DNA from: Polytrichum commune
Lineage: Eukaryota; Streptophyta; Polytrichopsida; Polytrichales; Polytrichaceae
Assembly: GCA_950295325.1 (NCBI GenBank)
Contig: OX485805.1
Span: 36,815,501-36,879,500, forward strand
DNA: 64,000 nt
Reading direction: 5' to 3'
Below the pieces are notes generated by a model. It saw only the letters and a list, made by a program, of their open reading frames with translations, searched no databases and had not been told where the DNA came from. The first letter of the stretch is position 1. Each line of letters starts with the position of its first letter. This document shows positions 1 through 12,500 of the stretch, in pieces. The translations under genes were made by a program, and so were the position numbers.

Positions 1-795
1 ACATGTTGTGGATGAGCGGTGACCAATCCAACACGTTCAAGTCGTTGTTGGAACCGGGCAATCCAAAAAATGCATGCCATATGTGCAAACCACCATCCGC
101 CACGGCCTCCAATATGATGGACTTCTTCCCATCTTTGTCACCGAAATCCCCTTGCCAAGTCACCGGACAATTCTTCCACTCGTAATGCATACAGTCAAGT
201 GAGGCAAACATGCCTGGAAATCCACGGTCAGCATTAATTGCCAACTGTTTATCAAAATCGGCACGTGTAGGTTGTCTCATATGATAAGCCTCAAACTCAG
301 CCCTAATTGCAATGTAAAATCGCTTCATAGATGTCATCGCGGTGGTTTCACTAGTCCTGCAATATTCGTCTGTAGCATCGGCACACAACCCGTAACATAA
401 CATCCTCAAAGCGGATGTGATCTTCTGATGAGGGGACAACCTTAAAAACCCACATGCATCTATTTTCTGAACAAAATAATCGTCTCTAGCACAAACCCTA
501 TCCAATATGGTCAAAAATAATGACCTCCGCATACGGTATCGACGGCGGAAAAAGTTTGGGCCATACACCGGTTCATCTGCAAAATAATCAGACATCATGC
601 GGGCATGCATCTCGTGTCTATGCCTGTCAATGTTGGGCGATTTCCCTGGACGTGATCCACGGACAATGCTCGGTATTTGACCACGCGGTGCACTCACCCT
701 AATCCAATAATCCAATTAACATTGAAATCATCTTCCTCATCGTCCTCCAAAAAGAGCTCCCGAGTGGCAAGAAGGCGTTCTTGCCATTGATCCAT
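1..795 (-). pseudogene. PIF/Harbinger transposase (DDE_Tnp_4 / HARBI1-like), partial, one frameshift
   Basis: Cut-and-paste transposase with an RNase H-like DDE nuclease, here truncated by the window edge. Read on the minus strand it begins MDQWQERLLATRELF, followed by an acidic stretch (LEDDEEDDFN). It continues with the family's N-terminal block (FADEPVYGPNFFRRRYRMRR, then LFLTILDRV), the helix block around YGLCADATDEYCR, the first catalytic Asp in SLDCMHYEWKNCPVTWQG, and the GSNNDLNVLDWSPL block with the second Asp. The third acidic residue is off the window. Frames change near position 700: the N-terminal 30 or so residues run into a TGA, while the rest, from PRGQIPSIVRGS, stays open to the edge. 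That suggests one small indel in an otherwise young copy. A short intron there is possible but no convincing splice pair was seen. Confidence 0.85.
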
Positions 796-1052
796 ACTGA
801 TCCTGCCAACTCAGCGTGAAAAGTCTATAGTGATACCGTGGCAATGAAGACGTGGCAGATAACCAGTTCCTTTGACAACGACACTGGGCCAGCGCATAAG
901 GATCTCGTCAGCCAGCCATATATTCGGGACTGCTCTGCATATTTATGAAGGAAGAGTGGGGGTCCTCATTTTTGGCGAGTCCCTAACCCCTTGTGGAGCC
1001 CTCTACTGGCCGTTTGATGAGTGGTGGATAGAGAGCAGGGGTGCGGATGCTC
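1..1052 (-). mobile_element. PIF/Harbinger DNA transposon, right end, continues past the left edge
   Basis: The right terminus reads GCGGATGCTC followed by TAA. Read inward on the minus strand the end is GAGCATCCGCACC, a typical PIF/Harbinger terminal inverted repeat. The bases after it (TAACTTACCTCAAC) match position 16634 of the second copy of the surrounding repeat, where TAA occurs once and no transposon is present. So the element sits at a 3-bp TAA/TTA target, as the family requires. The minus-strand transposase fills 1-795, and 796-1052 is terminal non-coding DNA. The other end, and any Myb-like accessory gene, lie outside the window. Confidence 0.85.
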
Positions 1053-1055
1053 TAA

Positions 1056-4000
1056 CTTACCTCAACTTGTGCCGAGTATGGAGGACTCAACTCATGACAT
1101 TAAAATAATAAGTAGCAAGACGAAGCCAACGCCCCGACAGATAGTGGTTGAAGGTACGTGGGTGTTATTTGGTTACTTTCTCATGTCCTTCTGCTTCTAG
1201 CAATTAAATCTACACAACAAAACTTGTGTTCCATTACCAAATCCATGCTGAAACTTATGCCAAAACCGGATCCAAAATCAGACCTCTCTTGCTTTAGGTA
1301 TGGTTATCAAAAGTGCAAGTTTGTTGATTTCTTAACTAGATACATGGGTCCTCCAAATTGTGCTCATTATTAAGTGTAGATTAGTTATTAAGATTTGAAG
1401 ACGTAGTCCAATCTCTTTTATACATGTGTCTTCATGATGTTAGGTCTACGATCCTCACCGAACCCCATACCAATCAAAGCTAGGGGTCCGATAAAGGAAA
1501 CTAACCGCATAACACTCACATAATTTAGTGGCCAAAGAGATTTTGGGGCACAATTAGTCAAAATCCCAGTATTTCAAAGTCCACCCATTTATGTGTTGTG
1601 GTCTTTTAGTTTTTTTCTCCTAGTATAATTTGAGGTATATAGTGCAAGCATGGTAAAATGGACCAAAAAGTGCTTTGGTATACTAAAAAATCATAGTTTT
1701 TTGGGCTAAAAACCATGAAACGTTCGTCTAAATTATGATTTTTTCTCATGACGCATTCTACTATTGTGTTAGAAACTCATTCATAGAATACGAAGATGGG
1801 ATCTTCAAAACCAAATGACTCAATTTTGGACATGAATTTCACGACCTTAAAATATTTTGTTCTTGTTTTCTTAACATTCTTTGAATTCCATATAAACTTG
1901 AGGGCATCGACAAAAAGCAATGTGGAAAATAATCACTTTCATTTACTTTTATCATATTCTTGGCAACCTTTAGACAATATTTTTTCAATGTCACCTACTT
2001 GCACACCACTTGCACCGTCTTCTTAACTATGTATACTTCTTTTGAAATTGTTTTTGTCAACATGAATTTCTTGGAATTGTTAATCAATATGCTTTGTGGA
2101 TGTTTGTGAATTATTTTCTCACGAAATTCAAAGTTACTATATGCTTTTGAATCACTTTCACTTAAACCTTGGCCAAGATCCAGAGTTGTCCACTTTACCA
2201 TGCTTGCATCAAATTCATAGACTTCCTCTAAAATGATTGGTAATTTTTTCCGAAATCTTGAACTTCAATTGGATATTTCTCAAACTCAACCAGTTTCATT
2301 TTTAACTAAGTTAAAAGTTGAAGTGATCCACATCTTGGGTCTCTTTGAGGCAAACCTGACGCTTTTTGAGACAAAATTGTTTCATTAGTTATCTCCATCA
2401 ACGAACAGGGAGAACTGACACTTAGTTACAGATAAAGTGGTTGAGTTTGAGAAATAACTAATTGAAGCTCAAGATTTAAGGAAATTCACCAATCATTTTA
2501 GAGAAATTTAGAGAATATACCTCAAAATCAATAAAGTGTAACCAAAAGATGTCAACATGTGAGCAATTGGACTTGGAAACACTAGGATCTTGACCAAATA
2601 TGCCCAAAAGTCTCCTCAAACATTGATATGTATGTTGGTTGCACATTGCATAAGGCACGATAAAGAATATCATTTGACTCTTTTGTTTTATCCAAATTTA
2701 AAGTTGACGATAACAATGAACATGGAGAACCAACCACTAGCTACAAATGAACCAATTGAATTTGACAAATTCATTGATTCAAGGTCAATACTTCAAGAGA
2801 ATTATTGATCATTTTAGAGGAATTTATGGAATAAACCTCAAATTAGTAAAGAAAATCCAAAAGATCACAACATGTAACCAGTTGGACTTGGAAACGCTAG
2901 GATATCACCGATTATTCCCAAAAATCTCCCCGGACATTGGATACTAGGAAGCAAGTTTATCCTAAAAGTTAGCGTTAGGTTACAAAGGAGGAACTATCAT
3001 GGCCGATTTGTTGGCTTGCATATGTGACGTTTGATGCAAAGCTGGCACTACGGAACCCCGCCAAACCAAGTTGCTTTGTTGGTGTTTTCAGGTCTATATT
3101 CTAAAGGAGAAAAGATCACCTTATTATTTTTGGTGCAATTTGGCCTCGTGAAACCAAAGAATAAACACATAAATTGATACGTGCAATTAGGTTGCCTTCA
3201 CGAATAGGTTGCCACTTTACCCATGCAAATCACTTTGGATCAAAATCAAATTACAAAACCTCATAATTTTGTTCCTTCATCCATATAGAACCACAATAAA
3301 AGCTCAAATTAGAGTGTTTATTTTGTTATCGTGGTGATAAATATTTAAAATAGTGTGGAATGTCAATTTATTAGTGAGGGTCAACCTGATTGCACACATC
3401 TATATACTTATTCCCAAAATTTGACACAAGATTGTAATAACTGAAATCAAATTGTTCTGGTATTTAGAAATTGTTCACTCAAGATGTTTTTGGCAAGGCT
3501 TAACACTTTTGAAACTGACATCAAACAACATATTAATCTAGTTGGAATAAAAATCGACCTCACATAACCTCAAAGTTTGCATAAGAGGATTTATTCCATA
3601 AGAGTATTTACAACTTGATATTCTAGAAAAATGAGAATAATCCTAAAATATGAAAAAACTTTAGGCAAGGTTTGAATATTATGAAAAAAATTACACCAAT
3701 TTTTCCCACTCAAATGAAACTCAACTCTAATTTCCGGGATAGAGAGGCAGTCACATCCCCTCCTCAAACTTCAATTTTCTCTTGTAGATGTGTCTATAAT
3801 GATTCTAGTTCTCTAGGAAAAAGTAACGCACAATCTTGATTCTCATTCAAATTCCTTGGAGTGTTGGATGCATATAAGGAGAAAATTTATACAAGATTCT
3901 TGATGTATAATATCATATGTGATTTGGTTCTTGTGCTTCATTCGATTCCCACACAATAATTAGCATTATGACAATAAATGTGAAAGTGTTTACTGTAATT

Positions 4001-4711
4001 AATGTGGGCTTGCTTGAAAATATCTAGTCAAGGTGGAAATAACATGGGTCCAAGGTCCAAAGGGGTCCTCCTTGAGATTTCCAAACAACGCCTTGACATT
4101 GAATGACTATCGTCATACATCAAAAGTAGAAAAAAATAAAACATTCAACCGCATCAATTTGCTAGGGAAAAAATAATGTGGCCCATGTTGATTTTAAACT
4201 AGCGATTGGCGTGCGTTGAAAATTAACATCATCCACAATAATTTGCATTATGACAATCAATGTGAAATTGTTGAATGTAATCTTCATCGCCCTCTATTTA
4301 GTATAACATTCCTCAAAACATTTATGGTAATTTCCAATGCTAGGATCACAAAGAGAAAGTTGCATCATTCAATTCTTCAAGAGTCTTGCAAATGCCAACC
4401 GATCCCTAGTAAGTGAAATCAATATACAATGGAGACGGGGGTGGTGGTGATGCAAGAGAAAACAACACTTGCCAAAAAAACCAAAGGAAAAAAAAAAATG
4501 ACGAAAAGAATGTCACTCTTTTTCATCCCTTGGATGTAATTCATAACTATCTAAATCGACAATATATGGCATGGCAATTAATGCAATTATTGTTTCTAAG
4601 TCTATCATCAAATGATTAATAAGATAGCATGTCCACTTGTTCTTGGTTCCTTTTTGATACCAACATAAGGCAATCTCCATGTTTGATGAACAACCATGAT
4701 TCAAGTCAATT
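1056..4711. repeat. Long dispersed repeat, copy 1 (unclassified)
   Basis: This block matches 16634-23696 almost base for base (roughly 95% by eye), apart from a Harbinger element present only in the second copy. Identity begins right after the Harbinger end at 1052 and stops after TTGGATTCTTAT near 4711, exactly where the second copy meets the arm of a long inverted repeat. It is AT-rich. The longest frames are short and not convincing, though a minus-strand frame at 1995-2201 is kept and lengthened in copy 2 (17449-17802). Inside it, a segment of about 150 bp with the words CATTTTAGAG and CAGTTGGACTTGGAAAC occurs twice (about 2490-2640 and 2800-2945). Family unknown; probably a non-autonomous element. 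Confidence 0.8.
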
Positions 4712-6317
4712 GGATTCTTATACTCCACCCAACTATTACCAAATCTTCTATGCATCCTATAAACTCTCGCAACAAACCAAACCTTAATTGGAGCTAACAT
4801 TTTGATCCAACTTTTTGTTTACAATGTTAGCTTAAGGTGTGTTCAAAAAACACACACCACAATCATAACCTAAATTCAACATAGTATCATATTTGTAGTG
4901 ACAAGGAGTCAAATATTATTGCTAGCGTTAACCCAAGTCAATGGATCTTTAGATGACATCGGATTGCCAATCAATCGATTAACAAACGTACTTATGAAAA
5001 AAAAAATCTTATACCTTCACATAAACCACATAAACCACAATGAACTTCACCTTAGATTGAGAGGGGATGCCAACACTTTCATGTTCATCATTATAAATCA
5101 TGGTTTCGTCCAATATAAAAGAATGTATGCTATGAAGTTTATTTGACACTACTGTACGAGTACAATTGTTGTAAATGTTTTAAGGTCCTACATGGATAGA
5201 TACAAGAAAGCTCACATTAATACCCATTTTGTGCACTTACATATAATCGTACATGTTTAGTACAATGCACCCCCAGGTGTTTTGTACTTAATGCCGCATA
5301 TGAAAATTTGCTTTTAACAATGACGTACTCGATGGCAAATCCAGTGTTATGTCAATCTTCCATACACTTCTATTGTCAAAATTTCTCAAAATCAAGTTTA
5401 TCAAAGCAACTTCAAAGTTGATTTCACAACATCATGCTAGAATTTGCATAGCAATTGTTGCCTACTTGCCAAATTGAACTCTCCAACTGTGTTGTTTCAA
5501 TATCATGGCATGACATCATGGTGACGAGCACAAATGAAATATGGGCAAGAGCATGGGTTGCAAACCAAGCAAGTCCAATGCCAAAGTGTTACATAGGGAA
5601 CCGGCTCAATCGCCTCAACTTCTTTCATTAACAATGTTGGAGTGTCCAAAGTGACCACCACATTCCCCATGCCCATCCAAATTCCAATCCCAACGCCTCC
5701 TTTGATCTTGAAAAGGCCTCTCAACAAGCAGTTTTTGAACCGCCATCCCAAAATGTCAAGGATCCAGTTCATGACTTTGAAGCCCTAATGGCAAGAGCTC
5801 GGGCAGCAAAAGTGGAACCCCCATGAGCAATTGCGCCTCCGACTCCAATTGCATTGACACCTGAACAACAATATTTTATAGACAAGTAAATACTCACGTT
5901 TGTAGATTGTCAAAGTGCATCTACAATTTGAAAGATCCATTTGTTCTCAAAGAATGCTATGCATTAATTGCCACCTAAATATATATGAATCAAATGTCAT
6001 GCTTTGTTGGTCATGGCCAAGAACATGAGTTCTTGATTATTGAAGGATGTGGGATTTTGATGGATTTATACACTCAAAAAATGCACTTGAGTTGTTGAAT
6101 AATGAGGATATTGCAAGTTTCTATGAGATTTATCTTTGTGCATGGAGAGACAAATCTCATGATAATTCTTAATGATTGGTGTAAAGGGGTTGATCAATAT
6201 TGTACATTCTTGAGTAGTTTTTGACAACAATAAACCAACTCATTTTTTTCTATCAAAGTGTGTGACTCCAAAAACAATGTTTCTCGTTGCAACAAAATTC
6301 CCAACCCAAGCAACCCC
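4712..6317. other. AT-rich intergenic stretch upstream of the cyclophilin gene
   Basis: No gene is recognised. A small perfect hairpin lies near 4835-4857 (GGTGTGTT / AACACACC). Between about 5640 and 5830 the plus strand has a short open stretch reading roughly HAHPNSNPNASFDLEKASQQ, which looks like decayed coding DNA but matches no family I know. Confidence 0.4.
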
Positions 6318-6821
6318 ATGGTATATTTGGACATAGCCATTGGGAAAAAGACATTAGGCCGCATTGCAATCGAATTGTTTATAGACACGACTCCAAAGAC
6401 GGCCCACAATTTCCGAGCATTGTGTACAAGGGAGAAGGGGTTGACATCTTCGGGGCTCCGCCTCCACTACAAGTCGACAACCTTCCACCGCATCATCCCC
6501 CAATTCATGTGTCAAGGGGGCGATTTAACACATGGAAAAGACCACTCCCCGTCCATCTATGGCCCCAACTTTACCGATGAAAACTTTATTCGAAAGCACA
6601 CAAACATGGGGGTGCTCTCAATGGCCAACAAAGGCCCCAACACCAATGGCTCCCAATTCTTCCTTTGCACCGTAGCCACTCCGTGGCTAGATGGGAAGCA
6701 TGTGGTGTTTGGGCAAGTCCACGAGGGTTTTGATGTGTTGCGTGCTATGGAGGCCGTGGGCTCAAAGTCAGGGACACCAAAGCAGGAGGTTAAGATTGTT
6801 GATTGTGGCCAAATTTCATAA
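6318..6821 (+). CDS. Cyclophilin-type peptidyl-prolyl cis-trans isomerase, single domain, intronless
   Basis: Catalyses cis-trans isomerisation of Xaa-Pro bonds, probably as a cytosolic folding helper. The 168-residue product from ATG 6318 ([16 protein letters not shown]) is one complete cyclophilin domain. It has [10 protein letters not shown], the plant-type insertion after it ([11 protein letters not shown]), the catalytic block [39 protein letters not shown], and the substrate-pocket Trp and His in [14 protein letters not shown], ending [10 protein letters not shown]. The equivalents of human CypA Arg55, Phe60, Gln63, Trp121 and His126 are present. The frame is open upstream to 6258 with no ATG, so 6318 is the best start. 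No targeting peptide is visible. The segment is clearly more GC-rich than its flanks. Several plant cytosolic cyclophilins are intronless, so it may be a normal gene or an expressed retrocopy; I saw no poly(A) tract or target duplication. The glycine in the usual GEKG motif is Arg here. Confidence 0.85.
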   Translation: MVYLDIAIGKKTLGRIAIELFIDTTPKTAHNFRALCTREKGLTSSGLRLHYKSTTFHRIIPQFMCQGGDLTHGKDHSPSIYGPNFTDENFIRKHTNMGVLSMANKGPNTNGSQFFLCTVATPWLDGKHVVFGQVHEGFDVLRAMEAVGSKSGTPKQEVKIVDCGQIS

Positions 6822-9068
6822 ACCCGTTGATTTTGTGTATGTGTTTGTTTTTTTGGGGTTACTAGAGTATCATGGCATGTTCGGCGCTCTCCATGTTGCA
6901 TTGTCGTTTCATTTTATGCCTTATTAACTTATTCACATATTCCAATCAATATTTTTGCGACACATGACAAATTCATTTCATAAAATAGATGATCCTTAGG
7001 TGGGCATCAAAGGTGAGTTCAGTCTCCACAAAGTTTTGTAGCCCCTCCAAATTGTGTCGCATAGCATTTTTTTTATTCAATCAAAAGATACCCTGAAAAT
7101 AATTTGTAAATTATTGGAGTGGCTACAATCATCACGACATCTTAAGTATTATAATCCAAGGGTACCCAAGGACACTTTGAAGTTGACCCTTCAATTGCTT
7201 TGAGATATTCGACCAATTCTAAAATGCACTTGGTGAATTGGTTAAACTCAAATAGAGTCCTTTTAAACACAATCAAATACAGTCCGCCCTTTATATATGT
7301 TAACAATGGGGAGAGGAAATTTTCTTAAATCATATAGAATGTTAACACTTTGACAGTTTCAAAGATTAACGAACAAGAAAATACCACTTATATATTTGAT
7401 GCGAGTAAAATGCCATTGTAATATTGAATGAAGTTTCAAAATGATTGCCCTTAGATGTATTCAATTGAAAGCTAGTTACTAGATTGATCCTTAACCATGG
7501 GGACACAAAGTTTATCCACAAAAGTTGAAACAACACCCTCAAATCTCTAGAGACAAAACTCGCGGCCGCCGCAATAGACTTGGAAGGCAAATTTTGGACT
7601 AGCATAACTCACTCCTTAGATTTCAAACTCATCAAAACTACTACAGTCTAAATGGTCTTTTCAATAACTTTCTAGTGATATGCAATTTGCCTTACAAATT
7701 GGAAGTGTGGAGCAACATTCTCAAGAATTTAAGCGGTACATACATAGGGCAAATATACAAAACGGAGAGTAAACATTCATGTTACACTTAACATCTTTGT
7801 AGTCTCCCCATGTAAGAAGCAGAAAAAATGTAAATTTGAACACTTATAGAGGTAACAGATATAGAGGGCACACTGTAAAAGTCAAAGGTATGTATTTAAA
7901 CTACATGTTTTTGTGCATATCGTGGCTTAAATAGGGCCCTTCTGGAAATAAGGATTTGACCATGGCCAATTTTCTCAAACACGGATCAGAAAGGAACTCG
8001 GGTTGCTCTTGAGGATCATCAAGAGGACGATATGTTGATGAGAAAGGATGCAGAATTAATGTGTTGCAAATTACTACATACTCAAGTGAAGGTTTAATTT
8101 GAAGTTAAGTTGCAGCTGTGGTGTGACTTGAAATAGTACCATGCTCCCTTCTGCTTATATCAAAGGGTAAGCTGACAGTAAGATTTCCAAAGGGCAAACA
8201 CCAAAAATGAGAAATGGTGCTATGAATTTGGTTAAAAGAAAGGTGAGAATGAAAGCTTTTCAACTTTGGGAAGGGAGTTGTTTTGAGATACCAATCTAGA
8301 AGGTAGGAAGTTATACACTCTAAACTCCGTACTATCACGCTTGTGGCAATCAAAGTGCATGTGATCTTGAGGAGTTTTGCAGTGTTTAACATGGATGCAG
8401 GATAAAAGAGAATTCAACGTAATATGTGTCATTTTCAAATAATACAAAGTTAATATTGCAACAATGACAATAATTACCATGATGACATCATGATGTGTGC
8501 GAATGTGTACTTTGAATTCTTTGATCGTTTATGTTAATGTCAAAATCCATGATATATGGGAAGGAAACGTAAGACCAAGGAGTGAGATCTAAACTGAGAA
8601 CATCCATTCCCTAGGGTTTTGGGATATAAGAGGAGGAGTGATACTGAGGAGGTTAACACCACGGAGTTTAGATTGTATTTTGGGATGCAGAAATTGACTT
8701 ATTTCTTGTGTTTGGATTTGAGTAGCACTGCTGATGTTTGCATTTTGGCACTATCTTTACCAATTTGAGCCAAATCAACATGATCCAATTTTAATCAACT
8801 GTTGCTATACCTCGGGGGGGGGGGGGGGGGCACTGGCGAAAAACGTAGGAACTACGTGCGATAAAATATAAGGTCTTGTATAAAAATTTGGCGTAAAATT
8901 TGTAAAATTATTAGATGTAGTATAGGGTGCTCTGGGATTGTGAAACATGATTGTATGTAATATAGCATTTGACAAAACATGATTAAATTACCTAAGTGGT
9001 ACATATAAAATAGCATGGAGAAAAAGCGATAGTTTCAAAAATTAAATAGTTTGCCACCAAAATATGGC
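6822..9068. other. Intergenic DNA with a 17-base poly-G tract
   Basis: No gene is supported; open frames on both strands are short and unlike known families. A run of 17 G residues lies at 8814-8830, a likely replication-slippage or G-quadruplex site. The rest is AT-rich single-copy-looking sequence. Confidence 0.5.
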
Positions 9069-9404
9069 ATGTTCTATATAGGAAGGGTTCAAAAGATAAG
9101 GGTGAAGGTTGGTACTAAGTGGGGCAATTGTTGGCAACCCATTGACTTGATGAAACGTGCAGTCGAGAACGGAAATAGAGAAACGCTCTTCCCAACTGCT
9201 ATGGCTTACCTTCATTGGTTCAAAAAACAGCCGGGTCTCAACAAATATAAGTATGTTGAGAGTGACTATGTGTGGGTTGATGTGGATGCTATTATCTCAA
9301 CTGTGTCTTTATTGTATGAATCAACTAGCAAAATCTACACCTTAGATGAGGTAGATGCAAACTCATTGAGTGAGTTCATTTCAAATAAAAAAAAAACTTG
9401 CTAA
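9069..9404 (+). CDS. Small unknown protein, about 111 residues (possible exon or gene fragment)
   Basis: An open frame from ATG 9069 encodes MFYIGRVQKIRVKVG, then GNCWQPIDLMKRAVE, WFKKQPGLNKYKYVE, YVWVDVDAIISTVSLLYE and a C-terminal SKIYTLDEVDANSLSEFI, ending with a lysine run. The amino-acid mix (aromatics, charged residues, regular hydrophobic spacing) and higher complexity than the AT-rich surroundings suggest real coding descent. I do not recognise a named domain. The frame is open upstream to 9051, so it may be the last exon of a longer gene or a fragment carried by a transposon. No partner exons were identified. Confidence 0.4.
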   Translation: MFYIGRVQKIRVKVGTKWGNCWQPIDLMKRAVENGNRETLFPTAMAYLHWFKKQPGLNKYKYVESDYVWVDVDAIISTVSLLYESTSKIYTLDEVDANSLSEFISNKKKTC

Positions 9405-9418
9405 ATTTGTACTATCTC

Positions 9419-9525
9419 ACACATGTGGAGATATAATTTGGGAAAAGGGTTGAATGATCATTAGTATACCTTGAAATTTGTAGTAGTCATTTCAGTTCGA
9501 GTACCCTCATATCTCCCACATGTGT
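9419..9525. repeat. Short inverted repeat (hairpin or tiny MITE)
   Basis: ACACATGTGGAGATAT at 9419-9434 pairs with ATATCTCCCACATGTGT at 9509-9525 with one bulged base, giving arms of about 16 bp around a 74-bp loop, 15 bp after the stop of the small unknown reading frame. No clear target duplication was seen. Confidence 0.5.
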
Positions 9526-12500
9526 AAATGGTAGCCTAGCTAGTTTAGGTGGATTTTGCTTGCATGGCGTGGGATTTTCCTCCAATGTGTAGGATTGGAA
9601 GATCAAGGCATCAATTGTAGGGCTTCTGCAAACCTTGTAAATGTGACTTTGAGACACATGTGGCTGGCATGTTCCCTAAGACCTCAAGGTTTCTAACTGT
9701 GTTATCCAACACAACTTTTATTCGTTGCCTCGTGTTGCTTAATGACATGTAATTTTAATCTTTTGTTATTATTATTTAGTGTTTTGCTTTGCCCGGACTT
9801 CAGTGTGACCCTAAACCCTAAACCCTAGTAAATGTTTGTTTCTCTTACTCTATACACGTGCTTCTAACGAGAATTCTACTGTATCATACACTTTAAGGAA
9901 TGGGGGCAATCAGGGGAAAAAAATTACATATAAGTAATATAGGGTACCATAAAATCAACCATCCAAGAATTTATAATTACCAATAGGGTGCAAATAATCG
10001 CAACAATTTACCATTATTTCAAAAATTAGCATCCCTTATAATCCTTTCTCATAGGTAAATAGCCCCCATTTTAATAGGTCATTATCGCAGGTGTATGCAA
10101 AATATACAAGGGAATGCCCCCCCGAGTGCTATACACCTCATAACTTTGTAAAACTGATAATTATTATCCACAATCTGTTATTCAAGAATCACGTATGATA
10201 TGCGTTCGCATGCACGTAGGTTGACAGAAGAGCAAATGAACGAATTTGTTGACAAGTTTCACAAGAGCAAACCACATTGTGTTTTGAAAATTTGAGATTG
10301 TTTATATTTAGGAGTTATGTTCCCAGAGGTAACAATACTCTGCCAAATTTGAAAGCAGGAAAATTGATTGATCCAAATCACCAAGATATTTTGTGTTCAA
10401 TCTACTTAGGAGCAATATTTGTGTTCAATATATTGGGACTGGAAGTGACAATTGGGGCTCATCAATGAACATTTGGTGGCCACCTTGTTGCTCCTATTCG
10501 CCATCCAATTTTGAGCCGAAACTATGGCCTAATGCACTTGCAGGGTGCATTAGGGTGGATGGGTTCTATTGCAAAATCCGCACTTGCAGGGTGCATCATC
10601 ACCACGTTCACAATGTCAATTGAGCTTCGACGCGAGTATACGTTGTTGGGGTTGAACAATCGATGTCCCGAATTTTTTGCACACATGCATAAACCTATGT
10701 CCTTTGTTCTACTCCTTATAAACATGCATACATATTTATTGAACTAGTGGTTTATTTGATCTTGTGCACCCCAACATACTCATTTGTTGACCTCATGCAT
10801 CACATGCATTTTATACAAAGTTAAAGCATTTATGGGTTTGAACAACAAGGAGGCAATCAAGGTTTGATCATTTGTCTTATATTTCTTCTTAAAATAACAT
10901 TGCTTTCTAGATTGAAGTGAATTCGATGGTGCCCTATTGAAATGCTCTCATGCTCAAACATCGTACCATAGCTATAGGGTTACTATTATGATGGTATTAT
11001 CCTTATATTGTAGGTTGATACCAGATTGGGTGGAAAATAATTAAAAATAATCAAGCCTAGTGTTTTTGGGAAATTATTGGGTCATGCACCCTAATTGAAT
11101 GGAAAAAAATCATGAAAATGTCTAGATATTAGGAAATTTGGTGCCTTGGAACAACATAACCCAAAGCCAAAAACTCACATGCACCAACAACAGACTTCGT
11201 CACATGCAGTCATTGTGGCATTCACACGTTAGGTAGTAAACTTCTCAAGTTCAAGCATGTAAAATGGGATGGAACATATGACTAATTTGGTTTTGTCTCT
11301 TAGTCATGCTTATAAAATCCCAACAACCTCTATCGAACATGAGCACAAAATGACAGAAAACATTGTTCACAACCCTAATTAGCACACTAAGACAACTCAA
11401 CCTAAAACCCTAATGGTCAACATTGTGTATTTATCAACCATGAATGACTGTAAAATAAGTTACAGCAAATGTGAATTTATGTAAGATATGTTATGTGCTT
11501 AAATGATTAAAGAAGGATATACGTATATGTCTAAGTTTTTATCAATTATTTTACAAACTGCCTAGGCATTTTTTTCAAGATTATTTAATTATTGGGAAAT
11601 ATGTGCCCAACCTACTATCAACCTAAGGTATTAATATGTTGCAAAGCTCAGTAAAGATTAGAAAGACAATTCAAACATGAGCCATAGATGTGTACCAATG
11701 GCCTCTTTCATAAATTTGTGTTTTAAGGAACTTATCATGACAATTGTAGAATCTATGTGGCCTCAACTTTCGAGAGGTGCACTCTACATTGCAATACCTG
11801 CCCATGTGTGTACAAAAAAGGGGTATTACTTGAATACATTGTACATAGAGAACGCATATTGTTGAAGGTAAGTTTGTATGTATATTTCGGGTTGGTATGT
11901 GATGTTCCCAATCTACAAACATACAAATAGGCCCATCACTTAGATGGGATCTAAAAAAGTAAAGTTCTAGCCATCATGAGTGGTGTACGTTATTGAGACT
12001 AGTTCATAAATTTGAGACTATGTGTAATCTCTACAATTCATGTATGTTCTTATTCCTTTATTTAAAATGTTTTTGCATGCAGGGATATTCATTTGAAAGT
12101 GAAAATATGCACATTATTTTTTATCCTTATGAAGAGAGCGCACACCCCTAGCCTCAACTTCAACAAAGAGTCGAGAACTATGTGGGTAAATTCCAGCAAA
12201 TTTGAAATGTTGTCCACGATTGTGGCAAGCTAATCCTTAAAAGATGCCGCCTGGTCCCAACATACAACCGTATACACAATGTATATACTAGGCCTCACCA
12301 AGTTCGAAATCATATGGACAAACCTGTTTTTTGCGATTTTCATTGTGGTATTTGATCTCAAACATAGCCAACAACAATGTAGCAGTCGCCCTAGCAATGC
12401 AGCATGAATAGTTGCCTCCAATTAAAATTGAAAGTCATTGGCAATGTTTTATTCAAAATAAAAACATCTTGGAATTTTGTTAAAAAACCCCAAAAGTTGG

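Noticed and set aside
6287-6901. Overlapping frames of 97, 114 and 78 codons within the cyclophilin gene
   Set aside because: They are shadows of the cyclophilin frame: no start context, no domain, and codon use explained by the overlapped gene.
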